Below are positions 14,690-26,399 of a DNA stretch of 64,000 nucleotides, piece after piece; position 1 is the first letter of the stretch; the number at the start of each line of letters is the position of its first letter. The notes beneath the pieces were generated by a model. It did no database searches. It was not told the DNA's origin and saw nothing but the letters and a program-made list of their open reading frames with translations. The stretch lies in NCBI GenBank assembly GCA_025330725.1, contig JAIWND010000018.1, positions 496,001-560,000 on the forward strand, in the 5' to 3' direction. The stretch comes from Chlamydoabsidia padenii. Lineage: Eukaryota; Mucoromycota; Mucoromycetes; Mucorales; Cunninghamellaceae. A program made the position numbers and the translations under genes.

Positions 14690-16870
14690 TACTACTACAA
14701 CGACACTTTACTATGATTTCTCTACTTGTTCTCTTCACAAATATGAAACTCACTATGGTTGGAACATGGACGGTGATTGAAGCGATTAACTCTGTGGTAA
14801 TGGTGACGAATCTCATTCATACTGGATTAACTTGGCAAAGGTAACACAAAAGAAGCCCAAGGGACAGAGAGAAGAAGGGTAGTAATATTATACTGTCTCT
14901 TTCTATTCCTAATCAACACCTTTCATGAAGACTTTAATACTAATACTTTTGCTTCTCTCTTTTTCTTTCTCTCTTCCTAGGTAGAATTGATACATACTAA
15001 CTTCTTGTGTATGGACTATGTACTGGTGATGAACAAACTAGGGAAAAAGGTAAAGCAATCAAACAACAAGGGGAACAAAAAGGAGGAGATGTTGTAAAAT
15101 GGGTCAACAGCTTCATCAATGCTCTGATACTAATACCTCTCTTTCTCTCTCTGTTTAGGTGAATAGGTGACCCAAATACCAGTAAACGTACCTGAATCGA
15201 CGTCTATGACGACAATTATGTTTAACAATGAACAGCAAAGCAACAGCTCACGGGCAAACTGTTACATACACCAGCGATCAACAATCACCAACCCGTCATC
15301 GACCATTATACCGATGATTTCTTAACGTACAACTACTGCATATCTTTGGGAAATAGCCTCTACTGGCCGGGCGCGCGTACAAATTGGAAATATATCAACC
15401 ATCAACCATATCAATACAAAATCTCTCACCTTCATGAATATCTTGACAAAAAATCGGCCACGAAGGATCTGGAAATGGGTGGTCTTTCCGTCAAAATCAA
15501 TATCTCATATGAAGTATGGGCTGGAAATCACAATCACCAACAAAATGACGATGATGGGCAAATGGCAATTGAATGGTAACTTGGATGACTGCGACTGGAT
15601 CAGTAATACTACCTCCCTCCTCTCTCATATGGTGGATTGGGTGATGACCAACAAGATGATTCAAACAGGTAATTCTATCCAACAATAACAATGGGCAATC
15701 AAACAACATGGTTTGGATCGGACGATAACAAAGTCATGGTGGTCTCTGACTATATTTATTTCTCTTCCCCTCTTCACACACGTAGTTTAGTCTCCCTTTT
15801 AACATTACTCCCTCTATCTCATCATAATATAGACATACTTTTTGCTTCAACTAAAAGTAATAAACAATCATATGTAACACTTTATATGTAGGACTTTGTG
15901 ATAAACGGGAAAGTATTGGGTAGTTGGTTGTCTGCTGGACTATTACAATGACATGACATACATCGACCCGCATGAATCGGGATTTGAAAACGAAGTTTGC
16001 TTCCATGACGGGTAAAAGTCATTACAAGCTTCGAATGACTGACATAAGGGTCTTGGTGCTTGGTTTTTGTGGTAAAGTATGTCGGAAATATGCAATAGTA
16101 CAGTATTCACATCGCCACTTTAATCATTAGCATAAGTTAACAGTTGGGTGAGTAGTGCTCTTCCCATATCTGATCAGGGAATGGGTCTGTAAGCTAAAAT
16201 ACGACTTCCCATTTCAGAAAATGTGAAAATAATGTTTGATTGGCTAACGCACCAAAGATAGGTCTATCATTCAACAATGATATCTATAGTCGTTGCATGT
16301 TTTTCTTCGCCTCTCGTTGATTGGCTCGCTTCCATGCATGTTAAAATGCGCGGATCTTTTCTTCTCTCGTAGGTGGAAAACTCTTGTTGACAATGGATCA
16401 AAAGGACGATGATACAATATATGGGAAAGGTAAAAAAGACACTCTTCTTATCAACAGATGAACAAGGTAACCTACTTTTTAACAGCACATGCTCGACTTG
16501 ATGATCTTTTTATTTCCGTATGATGGGCCAAGTAACATGATGGTGGGGAACATGCAATGTTATCAGCACCAACGAACATGGAATAGCAAGTAGTCCTAAC
16601 AGTTGATACATTCATATACTAACCCTACTTTTCCTCTTCTTCTTTTGTAATAGTGTTAATGAAACGGAAATGATCAGTGTCACTGTACATCACAATGCCG
16701 CATACAGCAATGACTACCACCATTTCCTTTCACTTTATGAATAGTGTCAACAACATCCAAGACTTTAATGCCCGACTTGTATGCCGAATCAACCCTCACC
16801 ACAACTTGATCCACCCATATTATAACTTGGGCTAGATTAGACTAGATTACTTTTTAACTTGTGTTTTTAT
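14690..16870 (+). repeat. Dispersed repeat family A, copy 1 (decayed, exon-like blocks), followed by a family B unit
   Basis: About 1.3 kb (14690-15960) is clearly related to 25190-26270, and parts to 47150-47470. The conserved blocks are bordered by splice-site-like sequence: a block near 14993-15051 starts after a TTCCTAG acceptor and ends at AAAAAG|GTAAAG, and stays open in one frame in two copies (VELIHTNFLCMDYVL and VELIRTNSLCMDYVL). Further downstream the frame is broken by stops and shifts. From 16009 to 16142 comes a unit of repeat family B. The 3' part (to about 16870) ends in repeated TAGATTAG, as copy 3 does. I read it as a decayed multi-exon mobile or multicopy gene. No transposase or reverse transcriptase motif is visible. 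Confidence 0.6.
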
Positions 16871-19800
16871 TGATCAATTAAATAAACTGATGGATAATGT
16901 TATGCTACATATAATTGTCTTTTTGTTAATTAGGTTGTGATAAAGGGAATATACTTGGTCCACGTCAAAATTAAAAGATAGATAGACAGAGTATAAACAA
17001 TAAAAGTTTTATTAGGGTAGACAAGTATGTATAACTAAACCATAGGCCAATCAAAGGGGGAAGGGCACAGTCTTACCAGGGTGATCACCTAAAAAGATGT
17101 AGATAAAAAAAAAAACGTGAGAGTAGTTGTTACCATCTCTTTATATAAATTTTCATTTTCATTTTCATTTTTATATTTGTTACAAGTACAGTATATACAT
17201 AATAAAAAAAAAGTTGCTCCGTAAAGCATTCCAATCAGAAGTTTAGTGTCATCCTTGTGCAGGGGCCATGCTAATCTTCTCTGTATTGTTCCAATGTTAG
17301 AGATGCCATAGACTAGAAAGTCAAAGGCGGTTGGAAGAAAAAAAAAACGAAATGGGAAAAAAGACCCCTTTTATATGCGAATGTCTTCGGGATCCGAAAT
17401 CAGGGGCCAAGAACTCGGAACCCTCAGAATGTTCCCCACATTGCACATGTTCCTCCATGTCCCTTTTCCACTACTTTCCCAACTAAATAACCACTTTATT
17501 AAAATAAAATCAAGTCTACTATCAGTGATTACTTATTGCAAACTTGAACCAAGTCAAACGGATGAGTGTGTCCTTTTTTCCCCCTCACCTTTGATATGTG
17601 GGGTTAGTTTCGGGGATTGAAAAGTGAAACATGGTCTGGATATTCCGCGGATCATGACATTACATGTGCTGGTAGACATCCCATGACAAGAGGGTTATTC
17701 CTTTTTGGGGGGATTGAAGAAGGCGGTCAAAGTGTACAATATGTATGATCTCTTTTTGATTTGACTACAGGTAACAAGTGTACTTCGACTAGAGCGCCAA
17801 GGTAGGTGTCGGGGTTTGGGTCAATGTGAATGGGCGGGAGAGGGTTTTGAAACGATTTCCTGTCTCTCTTTTTTTTTTTTTCCTCCCAACTTGAACGTAA
17901 GTATGTTACTACTATGTATTTCTTTAACTGGATTGGAACATATACCTTGGTTTATTATGATCAAGTAAGGGATGTGGTTATGGCCCTAAAGTGATACCAT
18001 CACTTTAGTATGACTTGTAATAAAATAAATAATCTGTCCTAACTGCGATTCATGCAACAGTGTGACGATTAAACTCCGATTATGTCCTTTTTTTTTGTGG
18101 GGGGTTACCAGTGTGACACATCGATGCCTTGACGTATGGATGTAATTAGTATTATTCTGGAACAATAATGTTACTACCATGTCCATCTTTGATTCACCGA
18201 GTCTTTCTTTTTATATGGGTCGAGCATAAAGAATTATAGGGTTTTTATTTCATAAAGTTTTAAAAACATTGATTATGTCTATACTGTTGAGGGAGAGAGG
18301 GAGGGACTAGACTATGTATATGGGAAGGAGACTAAACCAGGTGTCATCCCATTCAGCCAAAGAGAGACTAGTCCAAAGTAATGATCCTATTGAAATTGGA
18401 TGAAGATACTATGCTTCTTACCTTCCAGTTCCAGTTGAAGAGAGAGAGTGAGAGAAAGCAATCCCGCCTAGTATTTCAAAAAGACGGTTCTTGCTATTAT
18501 GGATTGAGTTGAGAATGTCAGTATGTAATTGATCATGTCGTCTATTGCTTGTTGTGAGAGAGTTGGATATTTTTATCATGGTTGGTAAGAGTGGGCTGAT
18601 CAGAGGTTGTAGGATGAGAAAACGACTTGCTGGTTCCAGTTGGTGGTGGTGGACTTATTTTTTTTTTTTCGTTTTAATCTTTGGCCTTCTTTTATATGTC
18701 ACTTGATGGACACATCTATTGTTGTCCACTGGGTCATCATTCCTGTTTCTTGTCACTTCTTTTGAGCTGAATGTCGCTTCCTCTGTTGTCCAAGTCGACT
18801 TGGATTGAAGAAAGAAGGGGCAAGAAAAAAAAAAAAGGGCGGGGAGGCATCATTTTACTTTTTTGAAATCCCGTCAACTCCCCCCCAAAAAAAGATGATG
18901 TGAGGCCATTCCCACTGACACTAGCAGGATTCATTATAAAGAGAAATCATTTGATGATTATGTTTAAACCAATATAGTAATGCTTTGATCAGTCCATAGG
19001 CTCTTATTTATAACACTGGGTCCCTCTAGTATTGGACAAGCTGGGAAACGGAGGTCGTTCCGAAAAAGGTGTGTGGTGGTGAAACCCCGCTCCTCCACTT
19101 TATTTTCTTTTTTTCAAAAAAGTAATTTTTCCCTTTTTCTTTCCATCAATGTTATCGTGTCTTCTCCTGAAGGGAACCACAAAACATATGGAAAAAAAGG
19201 ATACACTCGCTCTGGATCAGTTTGACAAGCAAAACAATCAAAAGATTCACTTTTGAAACTTTTATATAGATCTTGATTAACCCCACTTTATAATTGTTGG
19301 TGGATGCAACAAGCCGTTCAACAGACTATGGTAACTTGGTGATAAAAGAATGACGCCGGACTGAACGCCCTTTTGGTGGACTCTACTCTTGATGAATAGA
19401 CGGAACTACCAAAGTATGTAGTGCCTCCTTCTTTTGTGGAAACCATAGGTATCACATCCTTTATAGAATAAGTAGGATACAAATGTACACAGTCAAATCT
19501 AATAAAGTATGTAATCTCGACCATGTCACATTGGTCCCTTGGGTTAAACAATATAGAAAATTAGTTTGATATAGCTGTAGTATCGATTACCCTCTTCTTT
19601 TTATAAAATGTCTCTTTGGATGAATGTATTACAATGTGTTTAATTCTGTATCTGTTTTTGGAAAGAATCACCATCTATTACTCAAAAGCTTATTTGTAAG
19701 TCTAAACTCGATGACAATGCTTTGGGGATCGGGTGGAAATTAAACCCCCGCCAGGAACGAGTTTTTTTTTTCTCCCTTCTCTCTTGATCCATATAACTAA

Positions 19801-20677
19801 AATCAACAGGACGTATATAAAAAACAGACTAGATATTCCTAAAAGGATTGTCTTGCTCGTCTAGCGAGGGTTATGTTTCAATTTAAATACCCGCTTCCTC
19901 CATACTTTTCCCCCGCATTTTTTGTTGACATGTGTTATTGATTGGTGATGCTTATTCACCAGATCCGGACTATTAAGATCATAAATGAATAGGTTGGAGA
20001 AGGGAACGAATAGGGAAACGAATCCTTATTACCTTACAAATCCCGCCTTGTCTCTTGGGTAATCGTTTATGCTCATGACTTGCTTCTTTTACTTCCTTTT
20101 GGAAAATCAAGGAATGCATAAAACACTTGATGGTCGATAACAAGAAATGTCATCATCATACTGATCGAACGATCAAAAAAAAAAAAAGAATGAGCAAAGA
20201 GAGAGAAAAAAAAAAAAGCATGTGAAAATGATGATTAGGTAGTAGAAAAAAAAAAGGGCGGCAAATACTGGTAAAAAACGGAGGGAAGATCATGTTGCTA
20301 TTTCAGATTCCGCCTTGGCAATGACAAAGCGAAAAACAGATCGATTGTTACACATTAATTGGATTGACTATCTATACACACCACAGACTCGATCTATGTA
20401 GAAAGCAATAATAGGGTATAGATTGAATGGAGCAGTCTGCTAAAGAATAAGATAGGGATTGGTAAAAAGAATCAACATAGAAATCGACTAGTGGGCCGTG
20501 GGAGACTTTTTTTCCACCTTGACAAATGTGAAATTCAATTACCGCCAAACCTTCTTTTATAAATCTCCAGGTCCCTGTCTTCCCTATTTTTTTCTTTCTT
20601 TCTTTCCCCACTTTTTTTTTTTTTTCTTTCTTCTTCTTCCCCCCTCTCTTATACATAATCAATCTTTATAATATACA
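16871..20677. other. Gene-poor stretch, apart from the U6 gene
   Basis: Apart from U6 I see no supported gene. The stretch has many homopolymer runs, minus-strand AATAAA-like sequence near 17000, and several CCCGCC/TTTGAA-type elements (near 17833, 18461, 18862, 19879 and 20034). Around 20265-20560 there are GGGCGGCAAA, TTCCGCC and AATTACCGCC sequences followed by a pyrimidine-rich tract leading into the next gene. The short open frames here are unconvincing. Confidence 0.5.
17206..17322 (-). ncRNA. U6 spliceosomal snRNA
   Basis: On the minus strand the core is unmistakable: TTGGAACAATACAGAGAAG, then ATTAGCATGGCCCC, then TGCACAAGGATGACAC. It includes the ACAGAGA box (plus positions 17278-17284) that pairs with the 5' splice site, the U4-pairing AGC region and the internal stem-loop sequence. 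The transcript runs into a T run (plus 17204-17212 is an A tract), the expected Pol III terminator. A short GACT...AGTC stem (17311-17322) marks the likely 5' end. A TATA-like sequence (CATATAAAAG on the minus strand, near 17365-17377) lies upstream, as in Pol III type 3/yeast U6 promoters. The 5' and 3' ends are estimated. The gene stands alone in a repeat-rich stretch. Confidence 0.9.
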
Positions 20678-21744
20678 ATGTCTGAATTGACCTGTACATT
20701 ACCATCACCATACAACAACAAATCAGAAGACCATTCTCCTGATTCCTCTAATGCAACTTTATACGAATTACACCAAGTTATTCAACAATACCAAGCACAA
20801 CCGGAACTACTTAAATTGATTCTGGTCAGTAAAGTGGAGGAAGATAAACGACGAGCGGAGGAAGCCAAGTTACGGGCCAAGGAACTGGATTACTATCTGC
20901 AACATGACACTTCTCTACCACCGATACAACAACCCAGCAAAAGAAAAATGTCTATACCTTCACGAATCAAGATCACTAGTGCGCCATATCCTACCAGCCA
21001 ACCTGACAGTCCATTATCACCTTCTTTTGATGATCATCGCCGTCATTCAGCTGCCAATGCTATGCTTGCCATGGGAAGATCAGTCTCACCTTGTACTCTT
21101 CCATCCTCACCACCTAGTGATGAAGAATCAAATCATCCAAGGTATGTATTTAATAAAAACAAAAACAAAAAGAAGAAACTCATCACAATTTGGTTTATAT
21201 ATAGTGCGGCATACCCATCACCAGTCATGGATACCTATGAAGATCAAGATAACAAACCTCGAAGACGACGTGAAATGCAGGCCATTACTAAGATTGTCGA
21301 AACTCGAGACTTTCCCTATTTAGATCAGTACTTTTGGCGAAACAATGGAAATACCACTCAAAAGAAAACGGGATGTCGAAGTATCTATTACAAATGCTCC
21401 AATAGTAACAAGGTAAAAAAAAAAAAAAAAAGTGGGGGCATGATTTGTCGGAGGGGATGATTTGTGATTTGTGATGGAAAACCACGGGAAGGGACGGGCA
21501 AAAGTGATAATGGGCTTTTAGCACGATTTTTCCCGATGGTCAAGTTGACATATGATATTCATGCTTCGGACTCCTTCTTTTATTTTAACTCCCGCCTTTT
21601 TTTTTTTTTTTTTTGGAAAATGCTTTATAGGGTTGTCAAGTCAATAAAACGGTGACAGCAAAACAAAATGGTGAATACCTTATCAAGTATCGAGGGATTC
21701 ATCTACCTGAATGCGGTATGGTGGAACGGATCCGTGATGTCTAG
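20678..21744 (+). CDS. WRKY/GCM1-superfamily zinc-domain protein, probable transcription factor
   Basis: Three exons: 20678-21141, 21205-21412 and 21631-21744, for 261 aa. Residues about 40-78 form an amphipathic helix rich in charge (VSKVEEDKRRAEEAKLRAKE), like the helical module of zygomycete regulators. The middle is Ser/Pro-rich (SPPSDEE). The C-terminal ~75 residues carry a WRKY/GCM-like fold: FWRNNGNTTQKK stands where WRKYGQK occurs. CRSIYYKCSNSNKGC and, after 21 residues, H-x3-C give the zinc pattern C-x6-C-x21-H-x3-C; the last intron falls just before the GC of the second cysteine. DNA binding in the nucleus is inferred. A TC-rich leader precedes the ATG. Confidence 0.75.
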
Positions 21745-22083
21745 TCATATCGATAATGTAGTCCTATAGTTAATGATGTATCATACCTCTTTTTTTTTAA
21801 TAATAAAGTAACCTATAACCAATCATCTACTAACAATAAAAAGGGACTTTGAACAAAATGTGGGGAGATGTGGTGTGTGTGTGTAAAGGGAACAAATCGG
21901 AATTGACGACACGCTAAAAAAGAAAATTCATGGAAAACCAGTGATTGTTACACCCTAATGAAACAAACAAAGGCTCTCAATTTATTCTGATGCATATAAA
22001 AAGCAACTTGTTTCTTTCATCTTCTTCTTTCTTTATTTAAATCTGAATTGTCTTCTTTATTAATATTACTTTTAAAAAAAAAA

Positions 22084-22530
22084 ATGGCAGCCTATCCTAC
22101 ATTAAACTTACCAAAATTCTCAGGTTCGACTTTAGAACCTACGGTGGAACCAGTGGCATTCATGCCAGCGTCCTTTTACAAATCCAAAAGACTCTCTTCG
22201 TCGTCTTCTGTCACTCCTACTTCACCTTCCTTGTCTTTTACATCTTCTTCACCTGATGATGATGATGATTACTCTTTACCTTGTTCACCTCTCTTTCCGC
22301 CCACCACTACCCATACGTTGAATCGACCCCATCGACCTACTTTTATCCATATTCCTGCCAGTTGTAAATCATATTCCATACCCGACAATCATCATGATGA
22401 GGGAAACTGGACCAGTCATCGTGAATCGGATGAATTCGAATGGGACGAAGAAGCACAAACTGTCTATAAACGACCGGACCATCATCGTAACCCTCATCAT
22501 TCTTCTCGTCACATCTTTTGGTCATTATAA
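22084..22530 (+). CDS. Small orphan protein, Ser/Pro/Asp-rich
   Basis: A single exon of 148 aa starting MAAYPTLNLPKF. I do not recognise a family. The protein has a Ser-rich stretch (LSSSSSVTPTSPS), an acidic run (DDDDDY), a His-rich C-terminus and the end RHIFWSL. A TATA-like TGCATATAAAAAG lies about 95 bp upstream and an A-rich leader directly precedes the ATG, which supports a real gene. Composition suggests a mostly disordered regulatory protein. The upstream in-frame TTG-initiated extension is ignored. Confidence 0.5.
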   Translation: MAAYPTLNLPKFSGSTLEPTVEPVAFMPASFYKSKRLSSSSSVTPTSPSLSFTSSSPDDDDDYSLPCSPLFPPTTTHTLNRPHRPTFIHIPASCKSYSIPDNHHDEGNWTSHRESDEFEWDEEAQTVYKRPDHHRNPHHSSRHIFWSL

Positions 22531-22985
22531 TCACACACACACACACACACACATTCATTGTATATAGTCCCCTTTTGAATTTTTCTTTTTCTTTTTGCTG
22601 TATTGTAATCCCCCCCCCCTATTTTGTATACACCTATCATAATAAAAAACAAGATATCTCCTTTTAAACCATTGGATCATTCTTCCCACGACCCCCCCCC
22701 CCCACATTCCATTATTGTGATATGATACCATGTGATGTATAAACCAAGTGTACATAATCGTTTATTATTAAAAAGAGGTGTATGTATTATTAATGTACAA
22801 TCGGAGCTAATAAAGATAACTAGTGTAGAGATGCTTTGTGCTTCGAGCCTACCTAAAAGTCATAAATAAAAAAAAAAGAAAGAGAGAGTGGTTTCATTAG
22901 AAAGGTCACCTGAATGCCCATTGATAAATCATGTCACACACACCATGTATGATATGTAAGAGGGAGAGATCACTTACCAGAGTCG

Positions 22986-23280
22986 TCAGCGTCGTCGTTC
23001 AAAGTAGGAGGAATGATTCAAATACAAGATGGAAGCGTCTAGTACGTATTCACCTATACCCAAGTATTGATCTACATAGCCGCGGATATCCTTGTTGCCA
23101 ATCTTGGAAACAGCAGGTCTATATAAAATAAAATAAAAAGATAATGAGTACGAAGAATGAAGACTCCCACCCCCTTTTTCTTCTTTTGACTTGCTGAATC
23201 CCAGTGAGTCGTTTGATACTGGCCAAGATAGTGGATAACAAGATAGCATCCACTGATAGATGAAGGACACGACTCCACAT
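22986..23280 (-). CDS. Mitofissin (Atg44/DUF1748 family)
   Basis: Two exons, 23280-23195 and 23118-22986, give 72 aa, the usual size of this fungal family. The protein begins MWSRVLHLSVDAILLST, has a membrane-seeking amphipathic helix (ILASIKRLTG), then DIRGYVDQYLGIGEYVLD and the family end SYFERRR. Atg44/mitofissin of fission yeast and its budding yeast relative act from the mitochondrial intermembrane space to drive membrane fission during mitophagy. The intron has a GC donor (ATTCA|GCAAGTC) and a TATAG acceptor. A second GT-AG intron seems to lie in the 3'UTR (donor at 22978, acceptor near 22855), and the AATAATAAA signal is near 22765. Confidence 0.8.
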
Positions 23281-23509
23281 GATACGTTTGAGGATATATA
23301 AGCCTAAAAACAACAGTTTGAGAAAAAGAGAAGAGAAAGAAGGGCGGTGTTTTAATATCTGCTATCCCCTTTTTTTTACCATTGTCCATTATCATCGTCG
23401 AACTTTGAAATCCCGCCTTTTAAGACACCGTTTTTTTTTTTTTTTTTTTTTTGCGCACCAATGTGTTGAAAGTAATAACACCGGAATGGAGTGCCCCGAA
23501 AAAAAGGGA

Positions 23510-24040
23510 GAGACTGCGTATATAAATTTGGGCCAGTGTTTGAACCCACAACGAAATCTCGACTCCCCCCAAATCTGGAATTGCTAGGCGCACTGAATGT
23601 TGGTGTTCGGCGGTTGAAAATAAAGCTTTCTTTCGTCGTCGCAAAGAAAAGATAAAAGTCATCGCAAGCCTAAACATACTAACACAAGGGTCTTGGTGCT
23701 TGACTTTGCGGTAAATTATGTTGGAAGTAGGTCATGGTGTCCACTTGGTCACTTTAATCATTAGCATCCGTTGACAATGAAGAGTAGAGCTCCATCCAAC
23801 TCTGACTAGGGACATGCGGGATTCGAAAATGAAGTTTGCCTCTGTCTACAAAAAAAAGTCCTTGTCCCTTTTTTGTGCAAATAACAGGTAATAGCCATCG
23901 CAAGTCTGGACTAATCGAGACAAGGGTCTTGGAGGTTGGATTTTGCGGTAAAGTATGTTGGAAATATACTACAGTGTCCACATGGCCACTTTCATCATTA
24001 GCATCTGTTGACTATCAAGTCAGTAGAGTTCTTACCAAAA
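23510..24040 (+). repeat. Repeat family B, two direct units
   Basis: Two related units lie at about 23645-23850 and 23882-24040, sharing 'AAGGGTCTTGG', 'GCGGTAAA.TATGTTGGAA', 'GTGTCCAC.TGG' and 'CACTTT.ATCATTAGCAT'. The leader 23545-23645 matches 26403-26560. Each unit ends with a CGGGATT(T/C)GAAAATGAAG stretch. They are direct in orientation with 16009-16142 and 26555-27050. Confidence 0.75.
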
Positions 24041-24239
24041 TCCCGTGCGCCTGGCAATTCCCCAATAAAGATCAAATCATGTTCCGGGCTAAAAGAAAAA
24101 ACAACAACTATCAAAATGTATTTGATGTGGATCCTTCCAATACCATTTGGAGACATCCCTGAAAGGGGACGACTTTACTTTTTTCATGTTTTTCCTTGTA
24201 GGCCGTTTCCGCAAAGAGCAGTTGTCAAACCCCGCTTCC

Positions 24240-24651
24240 CCTATGATGTCTTGTAAGTGCTCTATTGTCTCAATGGAGAATGGATGCTCATCAATAAAGG
24301 AGCCATGAGCATTGCTTAGCCTATTTAAAACAAACTTTACATAATGACCATTGTACCAAGTACCTTGTATGGAGCAGCATAGCCTCAAGATCGTTTTACT
24401 CTGACTTTTGTAAAAAAAAAAAAAAGGTTGCAGAATGAAAAATTGACACACAAGACAAAATTTCGTTCAAAACCCGCTTACCATCGCCTTGAATCTTAAG
24501 AATGCTCTACTGCCTCAATGGACAAGCGATGCTAATGATTAAAGTGGCAATGTGGACATTATAGTTTATTTCCAACAAAGTTTACATAATGGCCATTGTA
24601 CCAAGTCCACTGTATGGAGCAGTATAACCTCAAGATCGTTTTACCCTGACT

Positions 24652-24682
<31 letters not shown>

Positions 24683-24925
24683 GTTGCAGAATGAAAAATT
24701 GACACACAAGACCAAACTTAGTTCAAAACCCGCTTGCCCTCACCTTGAATCTTGGGAGTGCTCTACTGGCTTAATGGACAAGTGATCCTCATGATAAAAG
24801 TGACCATGTGCATTCCTTGGCCTATTTCCAACAAAGTTTACATAATGGCCATTACACCAAGTACCTTGTATGGAGCAGTATAGCCTCAAGATTGTTTTAC
24901 CCTGGCTTATGTTAAAAAAAAAAAA
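24240..24925 (-). repeat. Repeat family B, three tandem units in inverted orientation
   Basis: Three units of about 240 bp (near 24240-24425, 24470-24690 and 24715-24925) share 'TTTACATAATGGCCATT', 'CAAGTACCTTGTATGGAGCA', 'CCTCAAGATCGTTTTACC', an A-tract, 'TTGCAGAATGAAAAATTGAC' and 'GTTCAAAACCCGCTT'. The part GCTAATGATTAAAGTGG..ATGTGGACA is the reverse complement of the direct family B units, so these lie head-to-head with the array at 23510-24040. A minus-strand frame (TILRLYCSIQGTW) is kept in at least two units. Confidence 0.75.
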
Positions 24926-25189
24926 AAGGATGTAGCTCACCATAGAAAATTTTGACTCGTGTGGATGGGCTCCACTCCATGTGGACGGGATTCGAGTGCC
25001 TCCAACGGGCCCTCTACACAGCACTTTCTCACTTTCAAATAGCGGCGTTTGAAAGCTGAATAAAAGAGAGAGGGACAAACGATTTGTTTTTTAGAGGCGT
25101 CGTGCCACTTTAATCTTCTTCTTTCTTTCTTCTTCTTCCCTCCTTTCTCTTTTTCCTTTTATTTACGCACCTTTAACATGGCATTATGA

Positions 25190-26300
25190 CTGTACTGTAT
25201 CATTGACGATGGATTGATAAACTACTGATTACAAGCGAACTTTCGCCAACTACCACCATTTACAACGAATATACAACTTTAGCACAAATATGAAACTTAC
25301 GATGGTTGGGAACGGGTAGGCGAAGATGAACAAAAGCGGTGACGAAACAACTGACTCTGTGGTAATGGGGTATGTTTGACTAATGGCGATGAATCTCTAA
25401 CGGAGGGAAAGAGGATGGTAATGTGAAACTGTCTGCACCCTTCATCAAGGCTTTGATACTAATACTTTTGCTTCTCTCCTCGTCTTTCTTCATGTTTAGG
25501 TAGAATTGATACGTACTAACTCCTTGTGTATGGACTATGTACTGGTGATGGACAAACTAGGGGAAAAGGTAAAGCAATCAAACAACAGAAAAAAAATAAA
25601 AGAGATGCTGTAAAATGTGTCCTCCTGTTTTGAGTTAACAACTTCATCAAGGCTCTGATACTAATACCTCTCTTCTCTCTCTCTTTTTCTTTTTGTCTAG
25701 GTGAATAGGTGACCCAAATACCAGCAAACGTAAGCAACAACTTGGGCGACTGATCATCTATTTACCTGAATTGACGCCTATGGCCGGGCGCACGGTCAAA
25801 CGGGGGACAAATCATCAACTGTCTCATCACGAAAACTCTCATCCACTTTGCATGAACGTCTTAACAAAACTCCGCCTCGATAGATCTGGGAAAAGTAAAA
25901 TGATCAGCTAAATATGTCTTTATTCAGTAGGATTAGATGATCAGACAATAGGAAAGAAACGAGCGGCACAGTCTTTAACATCGGGTTGGATTAGACGATG
26001 AACAAAAGTGATGACGGTCTCTGACATTCTTTATCTCTCATCCCTTCTTCACTCTCATAATTTAGGCTCTTTTTTTATCATCCCCCCCTCCTTCTCACTA
26101 TAGTATAGACATAGCTGTAGATATAGTATAGAATTGATTCTTGTTTTTAATTGGATGTAATAAAAAAAATCATATGAAACACTATGTTTATAGGACATTG
26201 TGATGAAGGAAAAAATATTAGGTAGTTGACTGTCAGCTGGTCTAATACATATGATAGGAATGAATGGTACTGAACGATATGACATTGGGATCACATGTAG
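25190..26300 (+). repeat. Dispersed repeat family A, copy 2
   Basis: Collinear with 14690-15960. It has the same 'ACTCTGTGGTAATGG' block and the same exon-like block near 25500-25568 bordered by GTTTAG and GGTAAAGC. The following 'GTGAATAGGTGACCCAAATA' matches near 25700. The part near 26000-26240 matches 15730-15960. Gaps and substitutions differ between the copies. Repeat family B units follow, as they do after copy 1. Confidence 0.7.
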
Positions 26301-26399
26301 TTGAATCTTTTTTTTTTTTTTTTTTTTGGAATGACGCCCTCGCAAAGAGGAGAGCACGGGTAGAAGTTGGGTGGAGAGAAACTGCATATATAAACTAGG

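Noticed and set aside
24089..25078. Minus-strand open frames in repeat B as a protein gene
   Set aside because: The shared segment is kept in two units but stops interrupt the third; best read as repeat sequence.
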